A stretch of 64,000 nucleotides of DNA from JBPOFM01 sp041391925 (GCA_041391925.1 JAWKNA010000005.1:1-64000), one strand, 5' to 3'; positions 44,201 through 52,482 are shown, counted from the first letter of the stretch. Made by a program: numbers and translations. The notes: generated by a model not told the origin, from the sequence alone.

Positions 44201-47200
44201 ACGCCGAAGCCGGCACATCGCCGCTTCCGGACCCCTACACCAACACGAGCAACCCCCAGACGGTCTACGTTCGGGTTGTCGACAGTTCTACGGGCTGTCA
44301 CGACACCACGGAGCTTCTGCTGCAGGTTGAGCAGGCGCCCGTTGCGAACGTTCCCTCTCCGTTGGAGTACTGCGATCCCGACAGCGACGGTTTCGGCGTG
44401 TTTACATTGACCGATGCCGAGGCACAGGTCACCGGCGGCGCGCCGGGCCTGACGGTGAGCTACCACGAGACGATGGCGGACGCCGAGAACAATGTCAACC
44501 CGCTATCCAGTCCCTACAGCAACATAGTTTCCTATTCCCAGACGGTATACGTGCGGGTTGAAAGCGCCACAATAGCCACGGACTGTGCGACCATCGTTGA
44601 GCTGCAGCTCGTGGTCAACGACACCCCGCAGATAGAGGACCCGGCACCGCTGGAGGTATGTGACGACGATGCCGACGGCTTTGCGCAGTTCGACCTGACC
44701 ACAAAGGATTCGGAGATACTTGGCGGGCTTGATGCCACGCAATATACGGTCAGCTATTATGTGTCCCAGGCGGATGCCGATGCCCCGATGAACGCCATAG
44801 CGTTCCCGGGCGCCTATACCAATACGGTGGCCTTCAACCAGACCCTGTGGGTGCGCGTGGGCGATACGGCCAATGGCTGTTACAAGCTGACGACCCTTGA
44901 ACTTGTGGTCAACGCCCTTCCCGTTCTGGTGCAGCCTTCGGCCCTGGAGCTTTGCGATGTCAACAATCCTGGGGACGAGGCCGAGGCCTTCACGCTGGGA
45001 GATGCCGAAGCACAGATACTGAACGGCCAGACAGGTATTTCCCTTACCTACCACGAGACACAGGCGGATGCCGATGCGGGCACTGGCGCTATCGGCAGTC
45101 CCTATACCAACACCTCCAACCCACAGACCATCTATGTGAGGGCAGTGGCCACGGCGACGGGCTGTGCAAGCACCATTACCCTTGACCTGAGGGTCAACCC
45201 CATACCTTCGCCAGCGGCCCCTCTTCCTTTGGAGGAATGTGATGAGGACAACGACGGCTTTGCGAGCTTTGACCTGGAGACCAGGACATTGCAGATTGTC
45301 AACGGCGAACCGGACATCGAGGTGACCTACCATGAGACGATGGCGGACGCGGACAGCGGGCAGAACCCCCTTTCCAGCCCTTACGACAACATCGTGGCGT
45401 TCGCCCAGACAGTATATGCCCGTGCGGAGAACACGCTGACCGGCTGCTACACGATAGTGCCGATGTTGCTCAGCGCAGTGCCGACCCCGGTGGTCCCGTT
45501 GGACATAGAGGACTATGTGGTATGCGACACCGACGGTGACGGCATTGCCCAGTTTGACCTGACCACCAAGAACGGCGAGATACTTGGCGCACAGGACGCA
45601 TCGCAGTACGTGCTGACCTACCATACCAGCCAGGCGAATGCGGATACGGGGGCAAACCCGATAGTCAATCTCACCAACTATACCAACCTCACCAACCCAC
45701 AGACCATCTATGTGAGGCTTGTCGGGCTGAACGGCTGTGACAAGACCGGAGAGTTCGATATCAGGGTGGAGCTGCCGCCGACGGCCGTACAGCCCACCCC
45801 GCTGAACCTTTGCGACGACGGGGTCGCCGATGAGATGACCACCTTTGACCTTACCGTCAAGGATGCAGAGATTACGGGGGGCAATGCCAGTTGGTCGGTA
45901 AGCTATTACACCACCGGAGCCGATGCACAGGCCGGCACCAACGTGATAGACCCTGCCACGGCCTACGTCAACATGTCCGTGGGCGGCAGCCCGGCCAATC
46001 CACAGACCCTGTACGTTCGGGTGACCGATACCGATACGGGCTGTACCGATTTCACGACCCTTACCATCCGTGTGCTGCCGAACCCGACACCAAGTACGGA
46101 CCCATCGGACCTTGAGCTGTGCGACGATACCAACACGGGCGATGGGCAGGAGGTCTTTGACCTTACCGCCAACGAGGCCTATATCATCAACGGGGAGGTC
46201 GGTGTGAGTGCCACCTACCATGTGACAGCGGAAGATGCCGAATCTGGAGAGAACGCGATAGCGGACCCGACGATGTACACCAATTCGAACACCGACGGCA
46301 CGCCGCAGACCATCTATGTGAGGGTCACCAACGACGCCACCGGCTGCTATACAGTAGTGGACTTCGACATTTCGGTGAGCCCGCTGCCAGAAGTGGTCGC
46401 TGTCACGGACTACATCCTCTGCGAGGTGGATACCGACGGCTTTGCCCAGTTCATCCTTACGGACAAGGATGCAGAGGTTCTCAACGGTCAGGACCCTTCA
46501 CAGTTCACGGTGACCTACCATGCCACCCAGACGGGCGCGGACAACCTTACGGGCGCACTGGTGAGCCCGTACACGAACACGGTCAACCCACAGCAGATAT
46601 TCGTGGCGATCACCAACAACGCCACAGGCTGTTCGATAAGCACGGTGAGCTTCAACATCGAGGTCGACAACGGAGCCGAGGCGAACGCTGACATGGAGCC
46701 CATAGAGCAGGTGGTGTGCGATGTCATAGGGGACAACGACGGCCTTGGGCAGTTCGACCTCAGGGAGAACGACGCAGAAGTACTGGACGGACAGGATCCG
46801 CTGAACTTCACCGTCACTTATTATGCCGCGGAGGCGGATGCAGAGCTTGGCGTGAACCCGATACCGTACATCTATGAGAACACGGGCAACCCCCAGGTGA
46901 TCTACGTTCGCGTGGACAACGATACGCCCGACGCTTCGGGGATGGACAGTTCCATCTGCTATGCGGTGGCTGAGCTGACCCTCCGGGTGGACCTCAGGCC
47001 CATCTTCGACCTTGACGACAGCTATACCCTCTGCGTTGGCACCAACGGGACGGAGGTCATCGGGTCCCCGGTACTGGACACGGGCCTCAGCGCTGCGGAC
47101 TACACCTTTGTGTGGAGCCTCGACGGTGAGGTGCTGCCGGGCGAGACCGGCCCGAGCCTAGTGGCTTCAGAGGGGGGCGCCTATAGTGTGGAGGTGACCA

Positions 47201-47739
47201 ATAACGCCACGGGATGCACGGAGAGTGACAGTGCAGCGGTGGAAGTCAGTTCGCCCCCGACGGTGGAGGTTGAGCTCACCACACAAGCTTTTTCGGAAAA
47301 CCACGTTATAGTAGCGCAGGCTACGGGCGACGGCGAGTACGAGTACAGCCTGGACGGCGGTCCATGGCAGGCCAGCGGCACGTTCGAGGGCGTTTCCCTT
47401 GGGGAGCACACGGTGATGGCCCGTGACATAAACGGCTGCGGGCTGGCGGACGGCACGATGACGGTGCTGGACTACCCGCACTTTTTCACCCCTAACGGCG
47501 ACGGAAGGAACGAGACGTGGAACATTGTCGGCCTGGTCGGCCAGGCGGGCGCAAAGATCTATATCTTTGACAGGTTCGGCAAGCTGCTCAAGCAGATAAG
47601 CCCTTCGGGGCCGGGCTGGAACGGCACCTACAACGGGGAGGCGATGCCATCGAGCGACTACTGGTTCACCGTGGAGTACCAGGAGCCTTCAACGGGACAG
47701 ACGGAACAGTTCACCGCACATTTTACATTGAAAAGATAG
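41245..47739 (+). CDS. Giant T9SS type B surface protein of mixed composition
   Basis: The protein has 2,164 residues. A signal peptide (1-18) precedes a CUB domain (about 31-139: YVTTICAENPGDYIILNF, LTIYDGPD), a PKD domain (145-236: YVWNYGDGSPTETG, HVFANPGTYTVTF), a Cys-containing domain (238-380) and an Ig-like domain (395-472). Six 77-residue repeats follow (477-937), then ten ~95-residue repeats (938-1917), two Ig-like units and the type B sorting domain at about 2078-2164 (FFTPNGDGRNETWNI, YIFDRFGKLL, FTLKR). SprB-like adhesins with type B domains are moved by T9SS and often support gliding. No PorP/SprF partner gene adjoins it. Composition changes sharply at residue 938. Confidence 0.88.
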   Translation: MKYFYFFVIFLLSINIFSQDVFMQNGTFNRCAPNKLYDSGGGSANYGDNENYVTTICAENPGDYIILNFTSFATQLNQDILTIYDGPDTTSPVIGSYSGGSTFSPGTVSASPANTSGCLTLQFVSSSSVNTTGFVADILCAEPCQDITASIDSTTPMPNGVGVVEIQPGNIVYFESSATFSSDDTGATYVWNYGDGSPTETGFSVSHVFANPGTYTVTFTATDTNPSGCSATATITVKVLDNNTCAGALPICSGIDNVPSPVGSGAAEGGINYGCLGSQPRPRWYFLQTGPTSGSLNFTLTQTTGPNQTGTGIDVDFIIWGPFNEPVCGSANLNPSTQVDCSFLPDPTEYINIPNAPANSFYVLLITNYSSSAGFINLDLDPSSTADTNCDIICQVDLGEDETICDGTSFTINPSSNGSFTTFEWQLNGVTIPGETNPTLTVTAPGTYTLIAEGVDAIFGDVCTAQDDIVISVTPLDDASFSITPTCNGGTVTITGDVGGTFAFNPPATDGALINSTTGEVTNASESTTYTIEYTTSGSCPASSTQDLTTSGLDDSSFTLTPTCDGATANITGIGGGTFSLVTTDGIATIDSVTGTVTGGSIGFTYTVEYSTTSACSSTTAQSFDVIPMDDGSFTMTATCDGATAEISGLAGGTFAFNPIPTDSAVIDSTTGTVTGGNSGASYTVEYMTSGTCPVTTSQTFSVLPADNPSFTMTPTCDGGTANITGLAGGTFAFNPMPNDAAIIDSITGEVTLGTSGATYTIEYTTSGVCPSSSLQNVTVLPSDDASFNVIPTCDGGIVNITGNPGGTFDFNPTPSDGAAVDMNTGTVTGGTYGVSYTIEYTTNGICPTTAAQTFSVLLADDSSFTISPTCDGGTSMVTGLVGGTFAFNPVPTDGATIDSTTGIVTNGIPSASYTVEYTTNGTCPSSSLVTFTVLPLPSVVSPTPLSVCDDNVSDGSTSIDLGVKDNEITGGNPQYTVSYYLTQADAEAGTSPLPDPYTNTSNPQTVYVRVVDSSTGCHDTTELLLQVEQAPVANVPSPLEYCDPDSDGFGVFTLTDAEAQVTGGAPGLTVSYHETMADAENNVNPLSSPYSNIVSYSQTVYVRVESATIATDCATIVELQLVVNDTPQIEDPAPLEVCDDDADGFAQFDLTTKDSEILGGLDATQYTVSYYVSQADADAPMNAIAFPGAYTNTVAFNQTLWVRVGDTANGCYKLTTLELVVNALPVLVQPSALELCDVNNPGDEAEAFTLGDAEAQILNGQTGISLTYHETQADADAGTGAIGSPYTNTSNPQTIYVRAVATATGCASTITLDLRVNPIPSPAAPLPLEECDEDNDGFASFDLETRTLQIVNGEPDIEVTYHETMADADSGQNPLSSPYDNIVAFAQTVYARAENTLTGCYTIVPMLLSAVPTPVVPLDIEDYVVCDTDGDGIAQFDLTTKNGEILGAQDASQYVLTYHTSQANADTGANPIVNLTNYTNLTNPQTIYVRLVGLNGCDKTGEFDIRVELPPTAVQPTPLNLCDDGVADEMTTFDLTVKDAEITGGNASWSVSYYTTGADAQAGTNVIDPATAYVNMSVGGSPANPQTLYVRVTDTDTGCTDFTTLTIRVLPNPTPSTDPSDLELCDDTNTGDGQEVFDLTANEAYIINGEVGVSATYHVTAEDAESGENAIADPTMYTNSNTDGTPQTIYVRVTNDATGCYTVVDFDISVSPLPEVVAVTDYILCEVDTDGFAQFILTDKDAEVLNGQDPSQFTVTYHATQTGADNLTGALVSPYTNTVNPQQIFVAITNNATGCSISTVSFNIEVDNGAEANADMEPIEQVVCDVIGDNDGLGQFDLRENDAEVLDGQDPLNFTVTYYAAEADAELGVNPIPYIYENTGNPQVIYVRVDNDTPDASGMDSSICYAVAELTLRVDLRPIFDLDDSYTLCVGTNGTEVIGSPVLDTGLSAADYTFVWSLDGEVLPGETGPSLVASEGGAYSVEVTNNATGCTESDSAAVEVSSPPTVEVELTTQAFSENHVIVAQATGDGEYEYSLDGGPWQASGTFEGVSLGEHTVMARDINGCGLADGTMTVLDYPHFFTPNGDGRNETWNIVGLVGQAGAKIYIFDRFGKLLKQISPSGPGWNGTYNGEAMPSSDYWFTVEYQEPSTGQTEQFTAHFTLKR
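42673..44056 (+). repeat. Six 231-bp tandem repeats in the AT-rich part of the giant gene
   Basis: Units begin with D-D/N-x-SF codons at 42673, 42904, 43132, 43363, 43594 and 43825. Five periods are 231 bp and one is 228 bp. The consensus is SFT..PTCDGGTANITG..GGTFAFNP, then a TGTVTGG turn, then YTIEYTT.G.CP. The constant Cys pair suggests a disulfide-stabilised Ig-like fold. G+C of lines counted is 38-45%. Confidence 0.88.
44057..46997 (+). repeat. Ten ~95-residue repeats in the GC-rich part of the giant gene
   Basis: Each unit reads P.PLE.CD.D.DGFA.FDLT.KDAEI..G, then YTVSYH.TQADAEAGTNPI, then YTNT.NPQTIYVRV...TGC....L.L.V. The two Cys are constant and the acidic D.D.DG stretch looks like a calcium-binding loop. 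Some units share DNA tracts longer than 20 bp, for example around ACAGACCATCTATGTGAGG near 45123 and 45708, which could promote recombination. Confidence 0.85.
44057..47720 (+). other. High-G+C compositional island within one reading frame
   Basis: Lines counted in this span have 57-68% G+C, against 38-45% just upstream in the same gene and mid-thirties in flanking genes. Preferred codons switch to GGC, GAC, ACC, CTG and TAC. The left edge coincides with the change from 77- to 95-residue repeats. The right edge falls in the last few codons (ACA TTG AAA AGA). The reading frame is continuous across both edges. Confidence 0.85.
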
Positions 47740-47752
47740 AATTGAAATAAAT

Positions 47753-47793
47753 AAAAAAAAGTGCTAAACTAGTTTTGTTTAGCGCTTTTTTTG
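47753..47793 (+). terminator. Terminator after the giant gene
   Basis: GTGCTAAAC (47761-47769) pairs with GTTTAGCGC (47777-47785, one T:G) around a 7-nt loop, with an A-run before and a T-run after. Confidence 0.82.
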
Positions 47794-47858
47794 TTTTTGT
47801 TGCTTTAAAAATTTACAGAATGATGTGTTTTTTTGAACATATTTTATATATGCTATCT

Positions 47859-49388
47859 TTAAAGGCTAAACCCTAATGTTAGAGTTACATTAGATTTTTT
47901 TGAATCAATAATTGCGGCATCTGTCAAGCCAACACTATATAATTGATTATTGATAGTTCTGTCAGAATGATCAAAAGCTAAATCTAATTTAATATTTCCA
48001 AAATTATATCCTAAACCAAGGGAAAATCCATTCAAATCGCCATAAAAATCTTCATTTTCATAAGGACTTTCTTCCAACCTGTAGCCACCTCTAAAGCTAA
48101 ATTCCTTGTAACGATATTCACCGCCAATTCGATAGGTTGAAGCAACTTTGAGATTATTGTTAATGATATTATTTTGAGAAGCAAAATAGGGGTCAGAAGT
48201 AGGCTTGAATTTAATATTTCCATAATCTTTTAAAGAATAATCAAAGCTTATCAAACCTCGTTCTCCAAAAACATAAGCAAAACTTCCTGTTAATTTTCCT
48301 GGGGTTTGCAATTTGTAATCTGGAAAAATATTACGGACTGTAGCAATGTATCCAATATCTATATCCGCATTGTTGGAATTGATATTTTGAACAAGTTCTT
48401 CATTTATGGTATACCAAGTGGGAGAATTATAAGTGAACCCCAATCTTAACTCTTCGGTTAATTTGGCAATTGTGCCCAATTGAAATGAAAAACCATTTCC
48501 TGTTGTATATAAAGAGTTTTCAAATAGAACATTGTTGACTACAGAGCCTTCGTTGGAATTTGTTTCAGTAAAACCTGTAAAACGCTCATAATTGATAAAA
48601 TGTGAGTTTAAATTTAAACCAAAATATAGCTTATCATTGTATTGGGTCGCGACATTAAACGCGAATTTACCATTGTATCCAGTGCTTATATATTGATAAT
48701 TTTGATTAAAAGAGCCTGGAGCAATATTTGATACATAATCTATATTATCATTATTGGTGTCATTATCCAAATTTAAAGGGTCAATAATTCCAGACCAATA
48801 GCCTAAAAAGGCTTGTTGAAATTCATATCCATAATTTGGATCACTACCAATGTTGGCATAACCTTCCTCGAGTAATTCTCCTGGTTGCAATTTTAAAACT
48901 CCAAACGGAATTGCTTGATTTTGAGTAAAAGCCAAAAAATAATTATCAATAGAATTAGTGTTGTTACCAGATGCCAACCAATTATCTTCATAATCTGAAG
49001 TTTTATCATAGGCAACACTCAATACGAATTTTTTCCAAGCAGAATCTTGACTACTATTTTGGAATACAAAGGCAGCGCCTGTCTGATTTAAATCTATTTT
49101 GGATTCAGAAGATGAATTGAATCCGTTGAAAAACCTCACATCATTTTTTGTATTGAGGCTCGATAACGAAATAGAGGCATGGCTAGTGGTAAATATAGCA
49201 GAGCCGGCTGGATTGATACTCACCGCAGACATATCTCCCCCAAGAGCTCCAAATGCTCCGCTCATGCTTCTAAATCTCGCTGTACCCTGAACTTCATCCG
49301 ACGAATATCTAATGGCATCTGTGATGTCTTGAGCGAAAACACTGGACATGGATAAGACACCTATGAATAGTAAACTAAACTTTTTCAT
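47859..49388 (-). CDS. OmpP1/FadL-family outer-membrane transporter-like protein
   Basis: This protein has 509 residues and a signal peptide (1-19, ending SVFAQ). The opening after it (DAIRYSSDEVQGTARFRSMSG) and GALGGDMSAVSINPAGSAIF match Bacteroidetes OmpP1/FadL proteins, in which the N-terminal hatch with an NPAG motif plugs a 14-strand barrel for hydrophobic compounds. The barrel strands continue to a Leu-ended terminus (VTLTLGFSL). It follows the Tyr-rich lipoprotein gene by 38 bp on the same strand and is convergent with the giant gene. Confidence 0.85.
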   Translation of the reverse strand: MKKFSLLFIGVLSMSSVFAQDITDAIRYSSDEVQGTARFRSMSGAFGALGGDMSAVSINPAGSAIFTTSHASISLSSLNTKNDVRFFNGFNSSSESKIDLNQTGAAFVFQNSSQDSAWKKFVLSVAYDKTSDYEDNWLASGNNTNSIDNYFLAFTQNQAIPFGVLKLQPGELLEEGYANIGSDPNYGYEFQQAFLGYWSGIIDPLNLDNDTNNDNIDYVSNIAPGSFNQNYQYISTGYNGKFAFNVATQYNDKLYFGLNLNSHFINYERFTGFTETNSNEGSVVNNVLFENSLYTTGNGFSFQLGTIAKLTEELRLGFTYNSPTWYTINEELVQNINSNNADIDIGYIATVRNIFPDYKLQTPGKLTGSFAYVFGERGLISFDYSLKDYGNIKFKPTSDPYFASQNNIINNNLKVASTYRIGGEYRYKEFSFRGGYRLEESPYENEDFYGDLNGFSLGLGYNFGNIKLDLAFDHSDRTINNQLYSVGLTDAAIIDSKKSNVTLTLGFSL

Positions 49389-49426
49389 ATTATTTTTTTA
49401 ATTAAAATTAAAAGCATTTTATTTTC

Positions 49427-50398
49427 TCATCCACCCCTTCTAGATGAACCACCCGAACTCCTTCCGCTGCTACTAGATGAAGATGACCTGGAAGGACCTG
49501 AACTTCTCACTGTTGATGAGCGGCTCGATGAACGACTTGGAACATTTACCCTTGTATTTGAGCGTGTGTTACTACTGCGTGAATTTGTGTTAATCCTGGT
49601 GTTTGAGCGCGTTGAATTAGACCTTACATTATTATTGATTCTTGTATTTGATCTAACACTGTTTGCTGGATTATATAGTGTAGAGCTAGAATTTCTAATA
49701 GAAGTATTTCGTCTAGTAGTACTTCGGACATCATTATTCCTGTAAGGATTAATATTTCGTCCAGAATAGTTTATGTAACTTCCGCGACGACCTGAGTTGT
49801 AAGCAACATTTCTTCTATAGTAATTATGGCCGTAATAGCCATTATATCCATAGTAGTAAGGACTATAAAAGCCTCCATAATAACCATATCCATAATAAAA
49901 TGGGTCATAATAACCATAGTAACCATTCCAACCATATCCATAACCAAATGCCCAAGGGCTATACCAGCCATACCTATATCTCCAAGGACTATACCATCCA
50001 TACCAACCCCAATTGTTCCAACCGTAATTGGAGTAAACATTTATAGTGACATTATCAGAATCTTGTCCCCATCCAGCATATCCTTCTTCATATTCAACTT
50101 CTCCAGTTGCTTCATTGTAGGTACCTTCATAGTCATCGATATCGGTAAAAATGACATTCTCTTCTTCAGCGATTCTAGCATATTTATCCGATTTTTCAGC
50201 GAAATAACCTTTATAGTAAGCATTGTCATCATTAGTTACCTTAGTTTCTTCAGTAGGAGTTGGCTCATCTGTAGAATTATAAATACCATCACTATCATGA
50301 CCAACGTATTGGTATGATCCACAAGAAGCCAACACAAAAAGTGAGCTTAAAGCAAGATAAAATGGCAATTTCGATTGTAAATAAGTTTTAAATTGCAT
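49427..50398 (-). CDS. Low-complexity Tyr/Trp/Gly- and Arg/Ser-rich lipoprotein
   Basis: The protein has 323 residues. A lipoprotein signal ends at lipobox LASC (Cys26). Residues about 35-120 are acidic. Residues about 120-200 are strikingly aromatic (YGWNNWGWYGWYSPWRY, GYYGYYDPFYYGYGYYGG). Residues 200-323 are Arg/Ser/Asn/Thr repeats (RSNTRIN, RSSSRSS) ending in SGGSSRRGG. Such proteins are often misnamed prolyl-tRNA synthetase in databases because proS is the divergent neighbour. No domain is recognised; a role in envelope or extracellular matrix is a guess. Confidence 0.72.
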   Translation of the reverse strand: MQFKTYLQSKLPFYLALSSLFVLASCGSYQYVGHDSDGIYNSTDEPTPTEETKVTNDDNAYYKGYFAEKSDKYARIAEEENVIFTDIDDYEGTYNEATGEVEYEEGYAGWGQDSDNVTINVYSNYGWNNWGWYGWYSPWRYRYGWYSPWAFGYGYGWNGYYGYYDPFYYGYGYYGGFYSPYYYGYNGYYGHNYYRRNVAYNSGRRGSYINYSGRNINPYRNNDVRSTTRRNTSIRNSSSTLYNPANSVRSNTRINNNVRSNSTRSNTRINTNSRSSNTRSNTRVNVPSRSSSRSSTVRSSGPSRSSSSSSSGRSSGGSSRRGG

Positions 50399-50426
50399 AT
50401 CTCTTTAATTTTATTGTTGAACATTA

Positions 50427-50434
50427 CAAAAATA
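50427..50434 (-). promoter_or_regulatory. -7 box for the Tyr/Arg-rich lipoprotein gene
   Basis: On the minus strand this reads TATTTTTG; it lies 28 nt before the ATG in the 100-bp gap shared with divergent proS. Confidence 0.5.
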
Positions 50435-50498
50435 GTTAGTTTTGCTGAACTATTTTTTTATTTAACATAAGCACAATATTTGTGCCAAAATACTGACA

Positions 50499-51977
50499 AT
50501 GAGCAAAAATCTCACCTCTCGTTCGGAAGATTATTCTAAATGGTACAACGAATTGGTCGTCAAGGCTGATTTAGCTGAGAATTCAGCCGTTCGAGGTTGT
50601 ATGGTTATTAAGCCATATGGGTACGCAATTTGGGAAAAAATGCAAGCAGAATTGGACAGAATGTTCAAGGAAACAGGGCACCAAAATGCCTATTTTCCAC
50701 TTTTTGTTCCTAAAAGCCTTTTTGAAGCTGAAGAAAAAAATGCAGAAGGTTTTGCCAAGGAATGTGCTGTAGTGACTCATTATAGATTGCAAAACGATCC
50801 TGAACATTCAGGGAAATTGAGAGTTGATCCTGAAGCAAAATTGGAAGAGGAACTAGTGGTGCGTCCCACAAGTGAGGCTATTATTTGGAGCACCTATAAA
50901 AACTGGATTCAAAGTTATAGAGATTTGCCGATATTGATCAATCAATGGGCCAATGTTGTCCGTTGGGAAATGCGCACACGTTTGTTTTTGCGAACAGCAG
51001 AATTCTTGTGGCAAGAAGGGCATACTGCTCATGAAACAAAGAATGAAGCCATTGCCGAGGCAGAACAAATGAACAATGTCTATGCTGAATTTGCGGAAAA
51101 TTTTATGGCCATTCCTGTGATAAAAGGTATAAAAACGGAAAGTGAGCGGTTTGCTGGTGCTGAAGAAACCTATTGCATAGAAGCATTAATGCAAGATGGA
51201 AAGGCTTTACAGGCAGGAACCTCTCATTTTCTGGGACAAAATTTTGCAAAAGCATTTGATGTGAAATTCACCAATAAGGAAGGAAAACTAGATTATGTCT
51301 GGGCAACTTCTTGGGGTGTTTCCACACGCTTGATGGGTGCTTTGGTGATGACGCATAGTGATGACAATGGCTTGGTATTGCCACCAAATTTGGCGCCTAT
51401 CCATGTCGTTATAGTTCCGATTTACAAATCTGACGAACAACACGAAGAAATTTCTACTCTTGCTCACCAGTTAATGAAAGATTTCAGGTTAGATGGAGTT
51501 GCATGCAAATATGACAACCGAACAACTCAACGTCCAGGAGCTAAATTTGCACAATACGAATTACAAGGTATTCCATTGCGCATCGCTATCGGTCCCAAGG
51601 ATTTAGAAAACAAAACAGTGGAGTTGGCTCGCAGGGATACATTGTCCAAGCAAACCATACATCTCAACGATTTGACAAAAACTGTAAATGATTTATTGAG
51701 TGAGATTCAAAAATCGCTTTATAACAAGGCTTTGGATTTTAGGAATTCTCATATCACGGAAGTAAATAATTTTGAAGAATTTAAAACCGTTTTAGAAAAC
51801 AAAACCGGTTTTATTTCTGCCCATTGGGATGGAACAGCTGAAACCGAACAGAAAATTAAAGAATTGACCAAAGCCACCATTCGTTGTATCCCAATTGATG
51901 GTAAAAAAGAACAGGGAGTTTGCGTCTTTTCTGGTAACCCTTCTAATGGGAGAGTACTGTTTGCAAAGGCTTACTAA
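50499..51977 (+). CDS. proS: Prolyl-tRNA synthetase
   Basis: This 492-residue class II synthetase belongs to the shorter archaeal/eukaryotic-type ProRS, which lacks the INS editing domain. It shows KPYGYAIWEKM, the motif 2 region VVRWEMRTRLFLRTAEFLWQEGHTAH (partly quoted to mark the Arg residues), a motif 3 GTSHFLGQNF and TSWGVSTRLMGA. The anticodon-binding domain covers about residues 295-390, and the C-terminal zinc-like domain runs to the final AKAY. The ATG at 50499 gives the common SKNLTSRSEDYSKWYNE opening. Confidence 0.95.
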   Translation: MSKNLTSRSEDYSKWYNELVVKADLAENSAVRGCMVIKPYGYAIWEKMQAELDRMFKETGHQNAYFPLFVPKSLFEAEEKNAEGFAKECAVVTHYRLQNDPEHSGKLRVDPEAKLEEELVVRPTSEAIIWSTYKNWIQSYRDLPILINQWANVVRWEMRTRLFLRTAEFLWQEGHTAHETKNEAIAEAEQMNNVYAEFAENFMAIPVIKGIKTESERFAGAEETYCIEALMQDGKALQAGTSHFLGQNFAKAFDVKFTNKEGKLDYVWATSWGVSTRLMGALVMTHSDDNGLVLPPNLAPIHVVIVPIYKSDEQHEEISTLAHQLMKDFRLDGVACKYDNRTTQRPGAKFAQYELQGIPLRIAIGPKDLENKTVELARRDTLSKQTIHLNDLTKTVNDLLSEIQKSLYNKALDFRNSHITEVNNFEEFKTVLENKTGFISAHWDGTAETEQKIKELTKATIRCIPIDGKKEQGVCVFSGNPSNGRVLFAKAY

Positions 51978-52005
51978 AAAATTCTCAAAAAAAAATAGTT
52001 TGGTG

Positions 52006-52035
52006 TTGCAACATTTAAAAATAGTTGTATTTTTG
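52006..52035 (+). promoter_or_regulatory. Promoter of the tRNA-Glu/rpsT unit
   Basis: TTG at 52006-52008 and TATTTTTG at 52028-52035 are 19 nt apart, a full -33/-7 pair. Transcription from about 52041 would run through the tRNA into rpsT. Confidence 0.7.
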
Positions 52036-52080
52036 CATCCGCATTCTAACAAATGTGAGTTCATTTGAAATATATCAAAT

Positions 52081-52152
52081 GGCCCGTTCGTCTATCGGTT
52101 AGGACGCCAGGTTTTCATCCTGGTAAGAGGGGTTCGATTCCCCTACGGGCTA
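52081..52152 (+). tRNA. tRNA-Glu (anticodon TTC)
   Basis: This 72-nt cloverleaf lacks an encoded CCA. The acceptor arm GGCCCGT pairs with ACGGGCT (first pair G:U), discriminator A. The anticodon arm CCAGG/CCTGG holds the loop TTTTCAT with anticodon TTC at 52114-52116. The T loop is GTTCGATTC. It lies 26 bp before rpsT and 103 bp after proS. Confidence 0.96.
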
Positions 52153-52178
52153 CATATTAAATAAGAAATAAAAGGATA

Positions 52179-52430
52179 ATGGCAAATCATAAGTCAGCAT
52201 TAAAAAGAATCAGAAGCAACGAAGCAAAACGTTTGACCAACAGGTACAAACATAGAACGACCCGTAATGCTATCAAAAAATTACGTGAAACAACGGATGC
52301 TAAAGAAGCAAAAGAAATGTTTGTGAATGTGTCTTCTATGATTGATAAATTGGCAAAGAAAAATATCATTCATAATAATAAAGCAGCCAACCTTAAATCT
52401 GGTTTGGCAAAATATGTAGCTTCACTATAA
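52179..52430 (+). CDS. rpsT: 30S ribosomal protein S20
   Basis: This 83-residue, highly basic, all-helical protein opens with ANHKSALKRIRSNEAKRL, the S20 signature, and has TRNAIKKLRE and the closing IHNNKAANLKSGLAKYV. It binds 16S rRNA early in 30S assembly. It is the partner of the upstream tRNA-Glu and is followed by a terminator. Confidence 0.96.
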   Translation: MANHKSALKRIRSNEAKRLTNRYKHRTTRNAIKKLRETTDAKEAKEMFVNVSSMIDKLAKKNIIHNNKAANLKSGLAKYVASL

Positions 52431-52456
52431 TTAGATAGAACTAACTCATATAATTT

Positions 52457-52482
52457 AAGCCTCTTTTTAAAGGGGCTTTTTT
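52457..52482 (+). terminator. Terminator after rpsT
   Basis: AAGCCTCTTT (52457-52466) pairs with AAAGGGGCTT (52469-52478, one T:G), followed by a T-run. Confidence 0.8.

Noticed and set aside
44503..46221. A 572-codon open frame on the minus strand
   Set aside because: It lies antisense to the GC-rich repeats. GC-rich DNA has few stop codons in any frame, and the translation is low-complexity and unrelated to any family.
49826..50317. A 163-codon Ile-rich frame antisense to the Tyr/Arg-rich lipoprotein
   Set aside because: It arises from reading Tyr, Asn and Asp codons backward; only the lipoprotein strand has a signal peptide.
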